A DNA stretch of 36,862 nt, taken from Microcaldota archaeon. Its GTDB lineage: Archaea; Micrarchaeota; Micrarchaeia; Anstonellales; Anstonellaceae. A program made the translations under genes and the position numbers. The number at the start of each line of letters is the position of its first letter. Within the stretch, counting starts at the first letter, position 1. Below are positions 1 to 7,117 of this stretch, piece by piece. Where the stretch lies: positions 1-36,862 of the forward strand of contig JAOAKE010000004.1 of assembly GCA_026413805.1 (NCBI GenBank), given 5' to 3'. The notes beneath the pieces are model-generated. The model made no database searches, was not told the origin of the DNA, and was given only the letters and a program-made list of their open reading frames with translations.

Positions 1-488
1 AGCTTACCCTGTGGGATGAGGCTGGCGAGCAGGGGCTTGGCGGCAACGTCACCTTCAAGGTAAAGGTCAAAGTGACCACTGACGTAATGGACATGGGGGT
101 TGAGCCTTCTTTTCTGTCAGTTGGAGCTGGTCAGCCAGCGCGCTATACTATAACCGTGGTGAACAAGGGCATAGGAGCAGACACTTTCACAGTTGGCTCG
201 AGAGGAGTGCGAAATTGGCTTTTCCAACGCAGCCTCTACATCCCTGCAGGCACTTCTAAGTCCATAAGCTATGAAGTTGTGGGTGAAGAGGAATCAGAAT
301 ATTCCCTGAAGCTCTGGGCGCGCTCCTCCTCTTCTGAGCAGATTTATGCAGAAAGGGAGGTTTCTCTTAGGGTGCGCACAGACTTGTTCTCAGACTATCG
401 CGCAGTAAATCACGGCGTGCTCTTGTTTCCAATAACCCAAGCCCCACTATATTTTGTAGTCGGGCTTTTGTCCAACCTGCTTCCCTGA
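1..488 (+). CDS. C-terminal part of a surface/secreted protein with Ig-like (CARDB-like) repeat
   Basis: The reading frame is open from base 3, so the gene begins before the window and only about 162 residues are visible. The sequence alternates beta-strand-like stretches (GQPARYTITVVNKGIG, then YSLKLWARSSSSEQIYAE), the pattern of CARDB/NEAT-like immunoglobulin domains in archaeal cell-surface proteins. The last 25 residues are hydrophobic (LYFVVGLLSNLL), which may be a short C-terminal anchor. A GTG at base 72 could mimic a start, but the matching frame upstream argues against it. The gene stops directly before elp3. The function is unknown and the domain name rests on pattern alone. Confidence 0.6.
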   Translation, partial: LTLWDEAGEQGLGGNVTFKVKVKVTTDVMDMGVEPSFLSVGAGQPARYTITVVNKGIGADTFTVGSRGVRNWLFQRSLYIPAGTSKSISYEVVGEEESEYSLKLWARSSSSEQIYAEREVSLRVRTDLFSDYRAVNHGVLLFPITQAPLYFVVGLLSNLLP

Positions 489-497
489 GTGGTATTG

Positions 498-2156
498 ATG
501 CGCAAAGAAAGTTATTCTGCAAGCAGCGGCTATGCTGCAGCAGCTATCCAGCGGCTTATTGGGAAAATCCCACCATTCAAGCCAAGAAAAGATAAAGAAG
601 GAGAGGCAGGGCAGCGAATTTCTGCTGCAAAAGAAGCTGCTGCGCTGTTGGTTGAAAAAAAATTTCCGCTCTCGCAGGTGAAAAAATCAATCTCAGAAAA
701 ATACAAAATCCCATACCTTAAAAATTCCGAAATCCTCCGCTTCGTACCTCGCTCGCAAACCGCCCTTCGCTCTTTGCTTTTGAAGTCACCCTCCCGCACG
801 CTTTCAGGGGTTTCGCCAATTGCCATAATGCCACCTCCTGCTTCTTGCGGGGGCAACTGCATCTACTGCCCAAGAGGCGAGAACGCCCCGCAGTCATACA
901 CAGGGTTTGAGCCAACGACAATGCGGGCAATCCAAAATGATTATTCTGCCAGCAGGCAGGTGCTGGCACGCATTCGCCAATACAATCAGCAGGGCCACCC
1001 GACCGACAAGTGCCACCTTATAATAATGGGCGGAACCTTCCTATGCGTTGGGAAGAGAAAGCGGCATCTATTCATGAAAGAGGCATTTGAGGCCCTGAAT
1101 GGGAAAAAGGCGCATTCGCTTCGCCAAGCAATAGATGAGAACGAGCATGCCCCTCACAGGGCAGTGGGGGTGACATTTGAAACCCGCCCAGACTTTGCCT
1201 TTGAGCCGCATGCAGACGAGATGCTGCAAATGGGCGGGACACAGGTGGAATTGGGAGTGCAGTCGCTCTCTGACATTGTATATCGCAAAGTGAATAGGGG
1301 GCACACCATCGGAGATGTTGTGCGCGCCACCGCAGTGCTAAAGGACAGCGGATTCAAGGTGCTCTATCACATGATGCCTGGGCTTTTTTCCACCCCCAAG
1401 CAAGACATATCCTATTTTCGCAGGCTTTTTAGCTCTCCTGACTTTCGCCCAGACATGCTCAAGATATACCCCGCGCTTGTTGTTGCAGGCACTGGGCTTT
1501 ACCAACTTTGGAAGGCTGGAAAATTCTGCCCCTATGGCACAGAAGAGGCAGCAGAGGTTATAGCAAAGGCTACGGAATACATCCCTCCCTATGTGCGAAT
1601 AATGCGGGTTCAGCGCGACATCCCCTCCCCTCTTGTCTGCGCAGGAGTGAAAAATTCCAACCTGCAACAAATTGTTGAAAAAAAGCTCTCCGAAAGAGGC
1701 AAAAGGTGCCGCTGCATAAGGTGCCGCGAAATCGGAAGCACTGCAAGAAAAGGTGCGCCAGTAAGGCAGCTTAACCTAAGCCTGCAGAGGATAGATTACC
1801 AGGCAAGCAAGGGCAAGGAGGTATTCCTCTCGTTTGAGGATGTGGAAAAAGGCCTGCTTGCTGCCTTTCTCCGCCTGAGAATCCCGCATAAAAGCCACCG
1901 CAAGGAAATAAGAGGCATTTCTTCAATAGTCCGCGAGCTGCACGTCTATGGGCAGGAGGCTGAAATAGGGCAGCGAAGCGAGGCCAAATTCCAGCACAAG
2001 GGATTGGGGAGGCGCCTGATGGAAGAGGCGGAAAAAATCACAAAAGAGGAGTTTGGCTTGGAAAAAATATGCGTGATTTCAGGGCCAGGGGCGCGAGGCT
2101 ATTACCGAAAGCTTGGCTACTCATTAAACGGGCCCTATATGGCAAAAAGAATATGA
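498..2156 (+). CDS. elp3: Elp3-family tRNA uridine-34 acetyltransferase (radical SAM + GNAT)
   Basis: About 552 residues. The central radical SAM domain has a CGGNCIYCP cluster motif (Cys 117, 121 and 124 from this start), followed by the Elp3 signature PQSYTGFEPTTMRA. A Cys-rich zinc site (CRCIRC) lies near residue 410. The C-terminal GNAT domain is visible as HKGLGRRLMEEAE and SGPGARGYYRKLGY. In archaea a single Elp3 makes the carboxymethyl-type modification at wobble U34 of tRNA, using acetyl-CoA and SAM. The preceding gene stops at 488; GTG 489 and TTG 495 are in frame, but ATG 498 is preferred. The length is normal for the family. It is the first of several tRNA-related genes in the window. 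Confidence 0.95.
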   Translation: MRKESYSASSGYAAAAIQRLIGKIPPFKPRKDKEGEAGQRISAAKEAAALLVEKKFPLSQVKKSISEKYKIPYLKNSEILRFVPRSQTALRSLLLKSPSRTLSGVSPIAIMPPPASCGGNCIYCPRGENAPQSYTGFEPTTMRAIQNDYSASRQVLARIRQYNQQGHPTDKCHLIIMGGTFLCVGKRKRHLFMKEAFEALNGKKAHSLRQAIDENEHAPHRAVGVTFETRPDFAFEPHADEMLQMGGTQVELGVQSLSDIVYRKVNRGHTIGDVVRATAVLKDSGFKVLYHMMPGLFSTPKQDISYFRRLFSSPDFRPDMLKIYPALVVAGTGLYQLWKAGKFCPYGTEEAAEVIAKATEYIPPYVRIMRVQRDIPSPLVCAGVKNSNLQQIVEKKLSERGKRCRCIRCREIGSTARKGAPVRQLNLSLQRIDYQASKGKEVFLSFEDVEKGLLAAFLRLRIPHKSHRKEIRGISSIVRELHVYGQEAEIGQRSEAKFQHKGLGRRLMEEAEKITKEEFGLEKICVISGPGARGYYRKLGYSLNGPYMAKRI

Positions 2157-2182
2157 CTCTCGCTCCTTAAAACAAGCAAGCA

Positions 2183-2626
2183 ATGTTGTGGGAGTCCTTG
2201 CTCACAAACAACTATGATTGTGACAACTCCTCATTTTTGGTGGCAGATGTTGCTTCAAGGCTGGGCATGCCAACATGGTTTCTTATTTTTCCTAACCATC
2301 TTGCCATAAGGACAGAAGATTTCTTTTTTGAAACCACTTGCGGACGATATTTCAGCTTGCCTTCTGCTGCAGGTAGTTTGCCTTTAAGCTGCAAAGAAAT
2401 TTCTGCATCAGATACCTCAATTGCTGCTTTCATATCCTACTCAAACAGAGGAGTTGCAAAATTCAGTCTGGGAGATTACATCGGTGCAATTGAAGATTTC
2501 ACAAAAGCGATAGAACTCAACCCAAACTATGCAGAAGCCTACTACAACAGAGGGCTTGCAAAAGTCAAACTGAAAGATTACGACAGCGCATTTATAGATA
2601 TCTTAAAAGCAAAAAGACTTATTTGA
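2183..2626 (+). CDS. Transglutaminase-like core fragment fused to two TPR repeats
   Basis: 147 residues. Residues 10-52 resemble the transglutaminase/SirB1-like fold: a Cys in YDCDNSSFL (Cys13), then RLGMP, a His in FPNHLAI (His39) and an acidic residue in FFFETT (Glu50), in the usual Cys-His-Asp/Glu order. Residues 80-147 hold two TPR units (YSNRGVAKFSLGDYIGAIEDF and YNRGLAKVKLKDYDSAFID). The protein begins only about 12 residues before the putative catalytic Cys, so it is either a minimal version or has lost its N-terminus. The TGA stop is 5 bases from the 3' end of the oppositely oriented tRNA-Gly(CCC). The catalytic role is inferred; the TPR call is firmer. Confidence 0.65.
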   Translation: MLWESLLTNNYDCDNSSFLVADVASRLGMPTWFLIFPNHLAIRTEDFFFETTCGRYFSLPSAAGSLPLSCKEISASDTSIAAFISYSNRGVAKFSLGDYIGAIEDFTKAIELNPNYAEAYYNRGLAKVKLKDYDSAFIDILKAKRLI

Positions 2627-2645
2627 ACAAATGCGGCTGCCGGGA

Positions 2646-2672
2646 TTTTCAGCTTTTAGAAGCAAAAAAGCA
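2646..2672 (-). other. tRNA-Gly(CCC) intron 2, T-loop position 59/60 (27 nt)
   Basis: T54-A57 (TTCA) pairs perfectly with TGAA at the intron end. The bulges are AA^T on both sides, and GCTTTT/AAAAGC closes a 6-bp intron hairpin. This is a strict BHB at a non-canonical site. The T at both junctions means the sequence alone cannot fix the cut to one base, but the BHB geometry selects 59/60. Confidence 0.88.
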
Positions 2673-2693
2673 TTTGAACCCGGGTCGCAAGCT

Positions 2694-2724
2694 TTCTCCA
2701 AACCTTTTTCGTTTTTTCAGGTTG
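2694..2724 (-). other. tRNA-Gly(CCC) intron 1, canonical position 37/38 (31 nt)
   Basis: Bases 32-35 (TTCC) pair with GGAG at the intron 3' end, one pair being T-G. The flanking 3-base bulges are CA^C and AA^A, and an AACC/GGTT stem forms the intron hairpin. This is a BHB at the canonical archaeal site. Confidence 0.85.
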
Positions 2725-2782
2725 TGGGAAGCTCGAATCCTACCAGGCTGGACTACAGCCGCACAGTATTCGTGTTCCAACC

Positions 2783-2812
2783 AGCTTGGTAATATAAAGC
2801 TTGGTAATATAA
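2783..2812. repeat. Tandem duplication of a 15-base TATA-containing unit
   Basis: Two perfect back-to-back copies of agcttggtaatataa, at 2783-2797 and 2798-2812. Read on the minus strand, the proximal copy puts a TTTATATT box about 29 bases before tRNA-Gly(CCC). Read on the plus strand, the distal copy runs into tataaata, which could drive the TM2-like gene at 2830. Confidence 0.8.
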
Positions 2813-2829
2813 ATATTGCTTGCAAAACA

Positions 2830-3075
2830 ATGCCATCAAGGCGCAAAGGCGCCTAGGCCGGAGACAACAAACCAATTATTGCAGCAATCCTAAGCTTCGT
2901 AATATCGGGCTTGGGGCACGTCTACCTTGGCAAGATAAAGAAAGGAATAGTATTCTTCATTGCAACAATCATCGGCACTTTCTTCTTTGTAATACCCGGA
3001 TTGATAGTCTGGGCAATAAATGTCTATGATGCATACATGGAAGCGCAGGGAAAGCCTGTTTGGAAGTTCGATTGA
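2830..3075 (+). pseudogene. TM2/DUF5683-like small membrane protein interrupted by an in-frame TAG
   Basis: From ATG 2830 the frame reads MPSRRKGA and then TAG (2854-2856). It continues in the same frame with AGDNKPIIAAILSFVISGLGHVY and ends at TGA 3073-3075. The C-terminal part is a clear two-helix membrane domain: SGLGHVYLGKIKKGIVFF, then VIPGLIVWAINVYDAYMEA. This matches the TM2-like pattern in which a G-rich turn and YLG precede the second helix. No ATG, GTG or TTG lies between the stop and the first helix; only ATT/ATC-type codons could restart. A TATA-like box (2808-2815) lies a suitable distance upstream. It may be a recent pseudogene, an amber readthrough gene, or a sequencing error; recent decay or error is most likely because the rest of the frame is intact. 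Confidence 0.7.
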
Positions 3076-3113
3076 GGGAGACAAATTAAATTATTTTTGG
3101 GCGGAAGCTTTCT

Positions 3114-4112
3114 ATGAAGCTTCCGCGCCAGGCTATTTTTGCATTCAATGCCAACATAGACCATCTTAAAAGCGCGGGGGAAGAGGATATCCTAAAGATA
3201 GAACAGGAGTTTCCTGAGATTGCCTCCGCGATGTCTGAGTCTTTTTCATGGGGAGTCCAGCGGGAAATGGCAATTGAAGAGCGAGCCTGCAAATTTTTTC
3301 TTTCAAACTTTGAGTTTGAGATGAAAATAGTAGGAGGGCAGGCAGGAAATGCTGCCGAGCAAGCCTCTGCACTTGGGGTGGAGTGCTACCTGCACACCAA
3401 TTTTGCAAACAGCGACCTTGTCTCCCTCTTTTCGCATCCTGAAAAAATTTTCCTTGCATCTGAGAATGGCTTTGTGCGAGCAAATGAGTTGTCAGCTTTG
3501 CAGCCTTCTGCCCACCACTTTGTCTTTGAAAACAAAGAAAGCCGAACGCGCTTCATTGCTTCTTATGACCCATTCCCGCTGCACCCTGATTCCAACTTTT
3601 GCAGGAATATCCAAGGGGTGCTGCCACAAATTGACAAGGCATTCGTTGGCGGCTTGCACCTTGCCAAGTCCCCTGCACAACTGCAAAGGTTCTTGGATGA
3701 AATGAAAAAGTGGAAGGAAGCCAACCCCTCACTTTTGATTTTTTTTGAGATGGGCGAGTTTCTCTCGCGTGAAGTCCTCAAGGCAGCCGAAAGCGAGATA
3801 TTCTCAATCGCCGACATTGTTGGGCTGAACGAGGTAGAGCTTGCTTCACTTGGCTTTGAGCTGCACGACATTTCTAAAAATATAAAAACAGCGCTTTTTC
3901 ATACCCCTGAAGAGCAGCAGGTCTTTCCCCACGAGAAGACCAATGCGGCTGCCCTTGAATTTGCCCGCAGGTGTGCAAGCTTTTTTGCGCAGACCGGTAG
4001 GCGGGCAGGCCTTGAAGACATAGTTGGCTACAAGCCGCAATTTATTGGCTCGCCGAAGCGCACAGTAGGGCTAGGGGACACCTTCTCCTGCGCCTATTTT
4101 CTTGCAGTCTGA
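3114..4112 (+). CDS. ADP-dependent sugar kinase family protein (glucokinase/phosphofructokinase type)
   Basis: 332 residues. N-terminal FAFNANIDHL is the ribokinase-like sugar-binding start, KIVGGQAGNAA (about 71-81) is the glycine-rich substrate loop, GLNEVEL (about 237) carries the NxxE metal-site motif of ADP-dependent kinases, and TVGLGDTFS near the C-terminus carries the catalytic Asp (about 322). Archaeal ADP-dependent gluco- and phosphofructokinases use ADP in a modified Embden-Meyerhof pathway and are usually near 450 residues, so this is a short version ending ten residues after the GxGD motif. The substrate cannot be assigned. A debranching enzyme elsewhere in the window fits a glycogen/sugar context. 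Confidence 0.8.
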   Translation: MKLPRQAIFAFNANIDHLKSAGEEDILKIEQEFPEIASAMSESFSWGVQREMAIEERACKFFLSNFEFEMKIVGGQAGNAAEQASALGVECYLHTNFANSDLVSLFSHPEKIFLASENGFVRANELSALQPSAHHFVFENKESRTRFIASYDPFPLHPDSNFCRNIQGVLPQIDKAFVGGLHLAKSPAQLQRFLDEMKKWKEANPSLLIFFEMGEFLSREVLKAAESEIFSIADIVGLNEVELASLGFELHDISKNIKTALFHTPEEQQVFPHEKTNAAALEFARRCASFFAQTGRRAGLEDIVGYKPQFIGSPKRTVGLGDTFSCAYFLAV

Positions 4113-4141
4113 GCAGGAAGCAAAAGGTGCGACCGCCGGGA

Positions 4142-4160
4142 TTTCCACCCCTGCTTCGGA
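4142..4160 (-). other. tRNA-Gly(GCC) intron 2, T-loop position 59/60 (19 nt)
   Basis: TTCA (54-57) pairs with TGGA at the intron end (one T-G pair). The 3-base bulges are AA^T on both sides and a CC/GG pair follows inside the intron. It is the shortest intron in the window. Confidence 0.85.
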
Positions 4161-4181
4161 TTTGAACCCGGCTCGCGAGAT

Positions 4182-4213
4182 TTTTGCGGACGATTCTGCA
4201 AAAACCATTGCCC
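4182..4213 (-). other. tRNA-Gly(GCC) intron 1, canonical position 37/38 (32 nt)
   Basis: Strict BHB. Bases 32-35 (TTGC) pair with GCAA at the intron 3' end, the bulges are CA^G and AA^A, and the exon stem CGAGA/TCTCG is directly contiguous. Confidence 0.9.
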
Positions 4214-4348
4214 TGGCAATCTCGAATCCTAACCAGGCTAGACTACGGTCGCACCGCAGAGTGGGATTTGCAAATTCCCATTTAAAACAATTGCGCTTTT
4301 TTTGGCTTCGCCGAATGTTTTTTATAATGTGTCTGAGCTTTTAGGTGC

Positions 4349-4978
4349 ATGAAGCGGTGCGGGTTCATCTTCTCACTGGACGCCTTTGTCGCATTCACAA
4401 TAATTACAATCACAGTCAGCCTCCTTATATTCATAATCGGGGTGCCAAAGGGCTACTATTCCATGCTGGAGCAAGCCCACCTTCTCTCATTTGACTGCCT
4501 GCAGGTCCTTTCTACCTCTTCTTTTTCAGGCTTTTCGCCGCCCACCTACCTGGACATAATTCTTTCAAATTCGCCGGGCCACCCCCTTTCAAGTGAGATA
4601 ATGAGAAACATTGTTGGAGGCAGCACAAATGTCTCGCGCAGGCCAATAATTCCAAAGGGATATGGGTTTGTTTTGGAAGACTTTGACTTCTCCACTGACA
4701 GCTGGAGGGTCCTTTACAATTCATCAGCAGACCCGCTTTCAGACCGTTTTGGAAAAGCCTATTCCAAGCTGCAAGCGTCATCAACAATCTTTGTCTCATC
4801 TTACAGCGTGCCTCCCTCTCCTGGAGAGTCCATGTATTGCTATATTTCTTGCAAGGGATACCAGCCAGACGGGTCTTATCGCTCCACTTGTGATGTTACC
4901 CCGTGCAGCAGGCCACTTGATAACTTCGGTGTAGGCGCAAACTCCCTTCACCTAGTCAAGCTCACAGTATTTGCGTGA
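4349..4978 (+). CDS. Pilin-like membrane-anchored protein (class III signal-like N-terminus)
   Basis: 209 residues. The N-terminus RCGFIFSLDAFVAF runs into a long hydrophobic helix (to about residue 32), like archaeal type IV pilin precursors in which a basic residue plus Gly precedes a cut site and an acidic residue sits near +6. The rest is an extracellular-type domain with NxS/T sequons (residues NVS, NSS) and four Cys near the C-terminus (MYCYISCKG, STCDVTPCS) that could form disulfides. A tttataat box at 4319-4326 puts the transcript start close to the ATG (leaderless). It is first in a run of five similar small-anchor genes that are nearly contiguous. The exact family is not recognised. 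Confidence 0.6.
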   Translation: MKRCGFIFSLDAFVAFTIITITVSLLIFIIGVPKGYYSMLEQAHLLSFDCLQVLSTSSFSGFSPPTYLDIILSNSPGHPLSSEIMRNIVGGSTNVSRRPIIPKGYGFVLEDFDFSTDSWRVLYNSSADPLSDRFGKAYSKLQASSTIFVSSYSVPPSPGESMYCYISCKGYQPDGSYRSTCDVTPCSRPLDNFGVGANSLHLVKLTVFA

Positions 4979-4982
4979 TATT

Positions 4983-6641
4983 ATGAAGAATTCAAGCAGC
5001 AGGAAAGGATTTTTATTTACTCTTCTTGCGCTCTCCATCCTGGGCTTTATCCTCATGGTCATGCCTATTTGGATTGCCACCTTTGAAAAGGCAGACCAGC
5101 GGGCAGCAGCCAGATTCAAAGGGGAGGCAATGCGCTCCCTCTTTCATGCAATTTCCGATGAAACCTTTTCTGATTTTGCAAACGCCTCCTCATTTTTTGC
5201 CCTGCGAAAGCTTACCTTGTATGCCTCCAATGTCTCCACCCCGCTTCCGTGGAAGGATTCAGCTGCAACAGACCCGCGCAATCCCCACACCGATGCAGTT
5301 GCGGAAAGCATCCTCTCATTGGTTTTGGAAGGGAATGCCACCCCCACATCTGTTCCGTTGGTTTATTCTGATGAGGAAAAGAACGCCTACACCTTTAAGG
5401 CTTGGAAGGACAGGGTTGCCAAAGCAGTAAACATGATGGGTTTCAACATCTCCTTTTCAGACCTTAAGAACTTCTCCTTCCGCCAAAGAGATGAATGGAC
5501 TGTTGAAGCCTATTTTGAAATGGAGATGAACATAAGCGATTTTGAAAAAACCATGCGCCAGTCCAAGAGGCTTCGCGCAAACGTCTCCTTTCCAATAAAC
5601 GGTTTTCGCGATGCCATGGTTTCAAGGATGGACGCTGTCCAGAGGTGCAATTCAGGGAGTTTGTGCACTAACTTTGTAGAACGACAGATATTCCGCAATG
5701 ACCAATATCCCTCGCCTGCGAGCTTGCAGCCAGTCTTGCTTAGCAGGCCGCCGCGCGCTGTTGGGGGAGGGGCAGGCTGGTTCTATGGCCCTATTACAAG
5801 CCTTTACCCATATGAAATGGAAATAGACCAGCTTGCCAACATCTCAAGCTACATCCTTGTAAGAAGCTGGGATGAAAACCTCACCAATTATGCCAACCTA
5901 TACGGAGGAATAATCATTACCAACCTGCCATCGGAAATTACTTACAATGTCACAGAAGGGAGCTGCGAGTACAACATTACTGAGCAAACACGCTGCATCA
6001 ACTGCATAAGGCGCTACACCTCAAACATGCCGGGCTGTGCTGCCAGGGTTGAGCTTGTTCCTGCCACCATAATAAACAGGCCTTTCTTGGAAATAGGCGG
6101 CTCAGATTGGATAAACGAAATAAGGGCGGTGCGCCGGGCAGGCCTTCCTGACGAGCGGTATGTCCTTATAGAAAACCAATATTCCCTGCCTGAGCAAAAG
6201 CTTGAGGGACACCACAGGCTGTGGGACTTAAGCAGCATTAGGGATGTTTTAATGTGCGGCTTTTATGTGAAAGGCAAAGGCCCCTCTTTCTTCCAGAGAA
6301 TGCTAGCAGATGCACAAAACATCAACAACCCTGCCCTTGGTATTGAAAGCTTTGTAGTAGGGACATGGGCGGGCGGGAGCGAAGACAGCAGCTACTCCAG
6401 CCCGCCACAGGATGCTTCCCATGAAACCTTCTCTCGGCTGGACTGGGAATTTTACAGGCGGTGGTCAGGCGAAAAGATAAAGGGCATGCCTGGCTGCAAG
6501 AGCCGCGAGATGTGCGGAAGCCCGGACAACAATGCCACCAAGCTCGGAGTGGGAAGGTTCACCCTTACAACCGATTCTATCGCAAGATATGGGCTGGGAG
6601 AGCTCTCATGCACAAAATATCCCCAAGCAGGATGCAGCTGA
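4983..6641 (+). CDS. Large pilin-like or envelope protein with N-terminal anchor
   Basis: 552 residues. N-terminus SSSRKGFLFTLLALSILGFI resembles a class III signal peptide, with RKG before a single hydrophobic segment, followed by a soluble exterior domain rich in Asn, Ser and Thr sequons. Cys-rich patches (CEYNITEQTRCINCIRR, then CAARVE) lie near residues 325-345, and more Cys occur at the C-terminus (MPGCKSREMCG, ELSCTKYPQAGCS). The start is taken at ATG 4983, five bases after the preceding stop; a TTG at 4971 is in frame. Its size suggests a tip or large minor subunit rather than a repeating pilin. No known domain was recognised. Confidence 0.6.
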   Translation: MKNSSSRKGFLFTLLALSILGFILMVMPIWIATFEKADQRAAARFKGEAMRSLFHAISDETFSDFANASSFFALRKLTLYASNVSTPLPWKDSAATDPRNPHTDAVAESILSLVLEGNATPTSVPLVYSDEEKNAYTFKAWKDRVAKAVNMMGFNISFSDLKNFSFRQRDEWTVEAYFEMEMNISDFEKTMRQSKRLRANVSFPINGFRDAMVSRMDAVQRCNSGSLCTNFVERQIFRNDQYPSPASLQPVLLSRPPRAVGGGAGWFYGPITSLYPYEMEIDQLANISSYILVRSWDENLTNYANLYGGIIITNLPSEITYNVTEGSCEYNITEQTRCINCIRRYTSNMPGCAARVELVPATIINRPFLEIGGSDWINEIRAVRRAGLPDERYVLIENQYSLPEQKLEGHHRLWDLSSIRDVLMCGFYVKGKGPSFFQRMLADAQNINNPALGIESFVVGTWAGGSEDSSYSSPPQDASHETFSRLDWEFYRRWSGEKIKGMPGCKSREMCGSPDNNATKLGVGRFTLTTDSIARYGLGELSCTKYPQAGCS

Positions 6642-6651
6642 AAGTGAGAAG

Positions 6652-7113
6652 ATGCAAGCAGAGAAAGAAAAGATGCAAACCTGCGCAATGCGCGCGCAAG
6701 CAGCAACAGAGGTGCTTGTCCTTGTGGGCTTTGCGCTTGCCTTTATTTTGCCCTTTGCATTCCTTTTTCTGTCTACCACCTGGGGCGAGATAGGAAAGTC
6801 CTCCACACTCCAGGCAAAGATTGCTGTGCGAACCATTGCTGATGAGGCAGGCGAAGTCTATCTTCAAGGGCCAGGCTCAAAAAAAGTGATTTATGTCTAT
6901 TTTCCATCGGGAGTGGTTGATGGAGGGTTAAACGAAGGAATAGTGAGGCTGACTGTGGAAAGAGAAGGGCTAAGGCAGGACATTGTAAGCTATACATTTG
7001 CCAACATCTCGGGCTCTCTTTCAGGAAAAAGAATAGCAGGGATTCAAAGAATAAGGCTACAATATGTTTTTCCAGGAGATTATGTAAACATAAGCTATGT
7101 TGATTCCGGATGA
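6652..7113 (+). CDS. Type IV pilin-like protein
   Basis: 153 residues from ATG 6652; ATGs at 6673 and 6688 are alternatives. The N-terminal region MRAQAATEVLVLVGFALAFI has the archaeal pilin/archaellin pattern: a small residue before Q, Glu at +5, then a hydrophobic helix. The rest is a compact beta-rich domain (KKVIYVYFPSGVV, GIVRLTVEREG). The start lies 10 bases after the previous stop, behind a GTGAG stretch. Together with the next two genes it looks like a set of minor pilins. Prepilin peptidase, ATPase and platform genes are not in the window. Confidence 0.65.
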   Translation: MQAEKEKMQTCAMRAQAATEVLVLVGFALAFILPFAFLFLSTTWGEIGKSSTLQAKIAVRTIADEAGEVYLQGPGSKKVIYVYFPSGVVDGGLNEGIVRLTVEREGLRQDIVSYTFANISGSLSGKRIAGIQRIRLQYVFPGDYVNISYVDSG

Positions 7114-7117
7114 GTTT

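Larger units (their letters stand above)
2632..2762 (-). tRNA. tRNA-Gly(CCC) with two introns
   Basis: Read on the minus strand. Acceptor GCGGCTG pairs with CAGCCGC and is followed by A73. The D arm is GTCC-AGCCTGGTA-GGAT. Anticodon stem CGAGC pairs with GCTTG, and the loop TT-CCC-A is interrupted after A37 by 31 bases (2694-2724). The T stem CCGGG/CCCGG carries TTCAAA, which is interrupted before T60 by 27 bases (2646-2672). Removing both pieces gives a standard cloverleaf with Gly identity features (C35, C36, A73, G1-C72, C2-G71, G3-C70). CCA is not encoded. A TATA-like element lies about 29 bases upstream, inside a tandem 15-base repeat. Confidence 0.9.
4128..4252 (-). tRNA. tRNA-Gly(GCC) with two introns
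   Basis: Read on the minus strand. Acceptor GCGACCG pairs with CGGTCGC, A73 follows, and the D arm is GTCT-AGCCTGGTTA-GGAT. Anticodon stem CGAGA pairs with TCTCG, and the loop TT-GCC-A is broken after A37 by 32 bases (4182-4213). T stem CCGGG pairs with CCCGG, and its loop TTCAAA is broken before T60 by 19 bases (4142-4160). Three bases upstream (GGT) can also pair with A73 and the two following C residues, extending the precursor acceptor helix to 10 bp. CCA is only partly matched in the genome (ACCT). A TATA-like tttaaaac lies at 4281-4288. Confidence 0.92.

Noticed and set aside
2830..3075. Pyrrolysine-type amber decoding of the TM2-like gene
   Set aside because: No PylRS, tRNA-Pyl or methylamine methyltransferase is in the window, and other genes here use TAG as an ordinary stop (folD region, thioredoxin genes).
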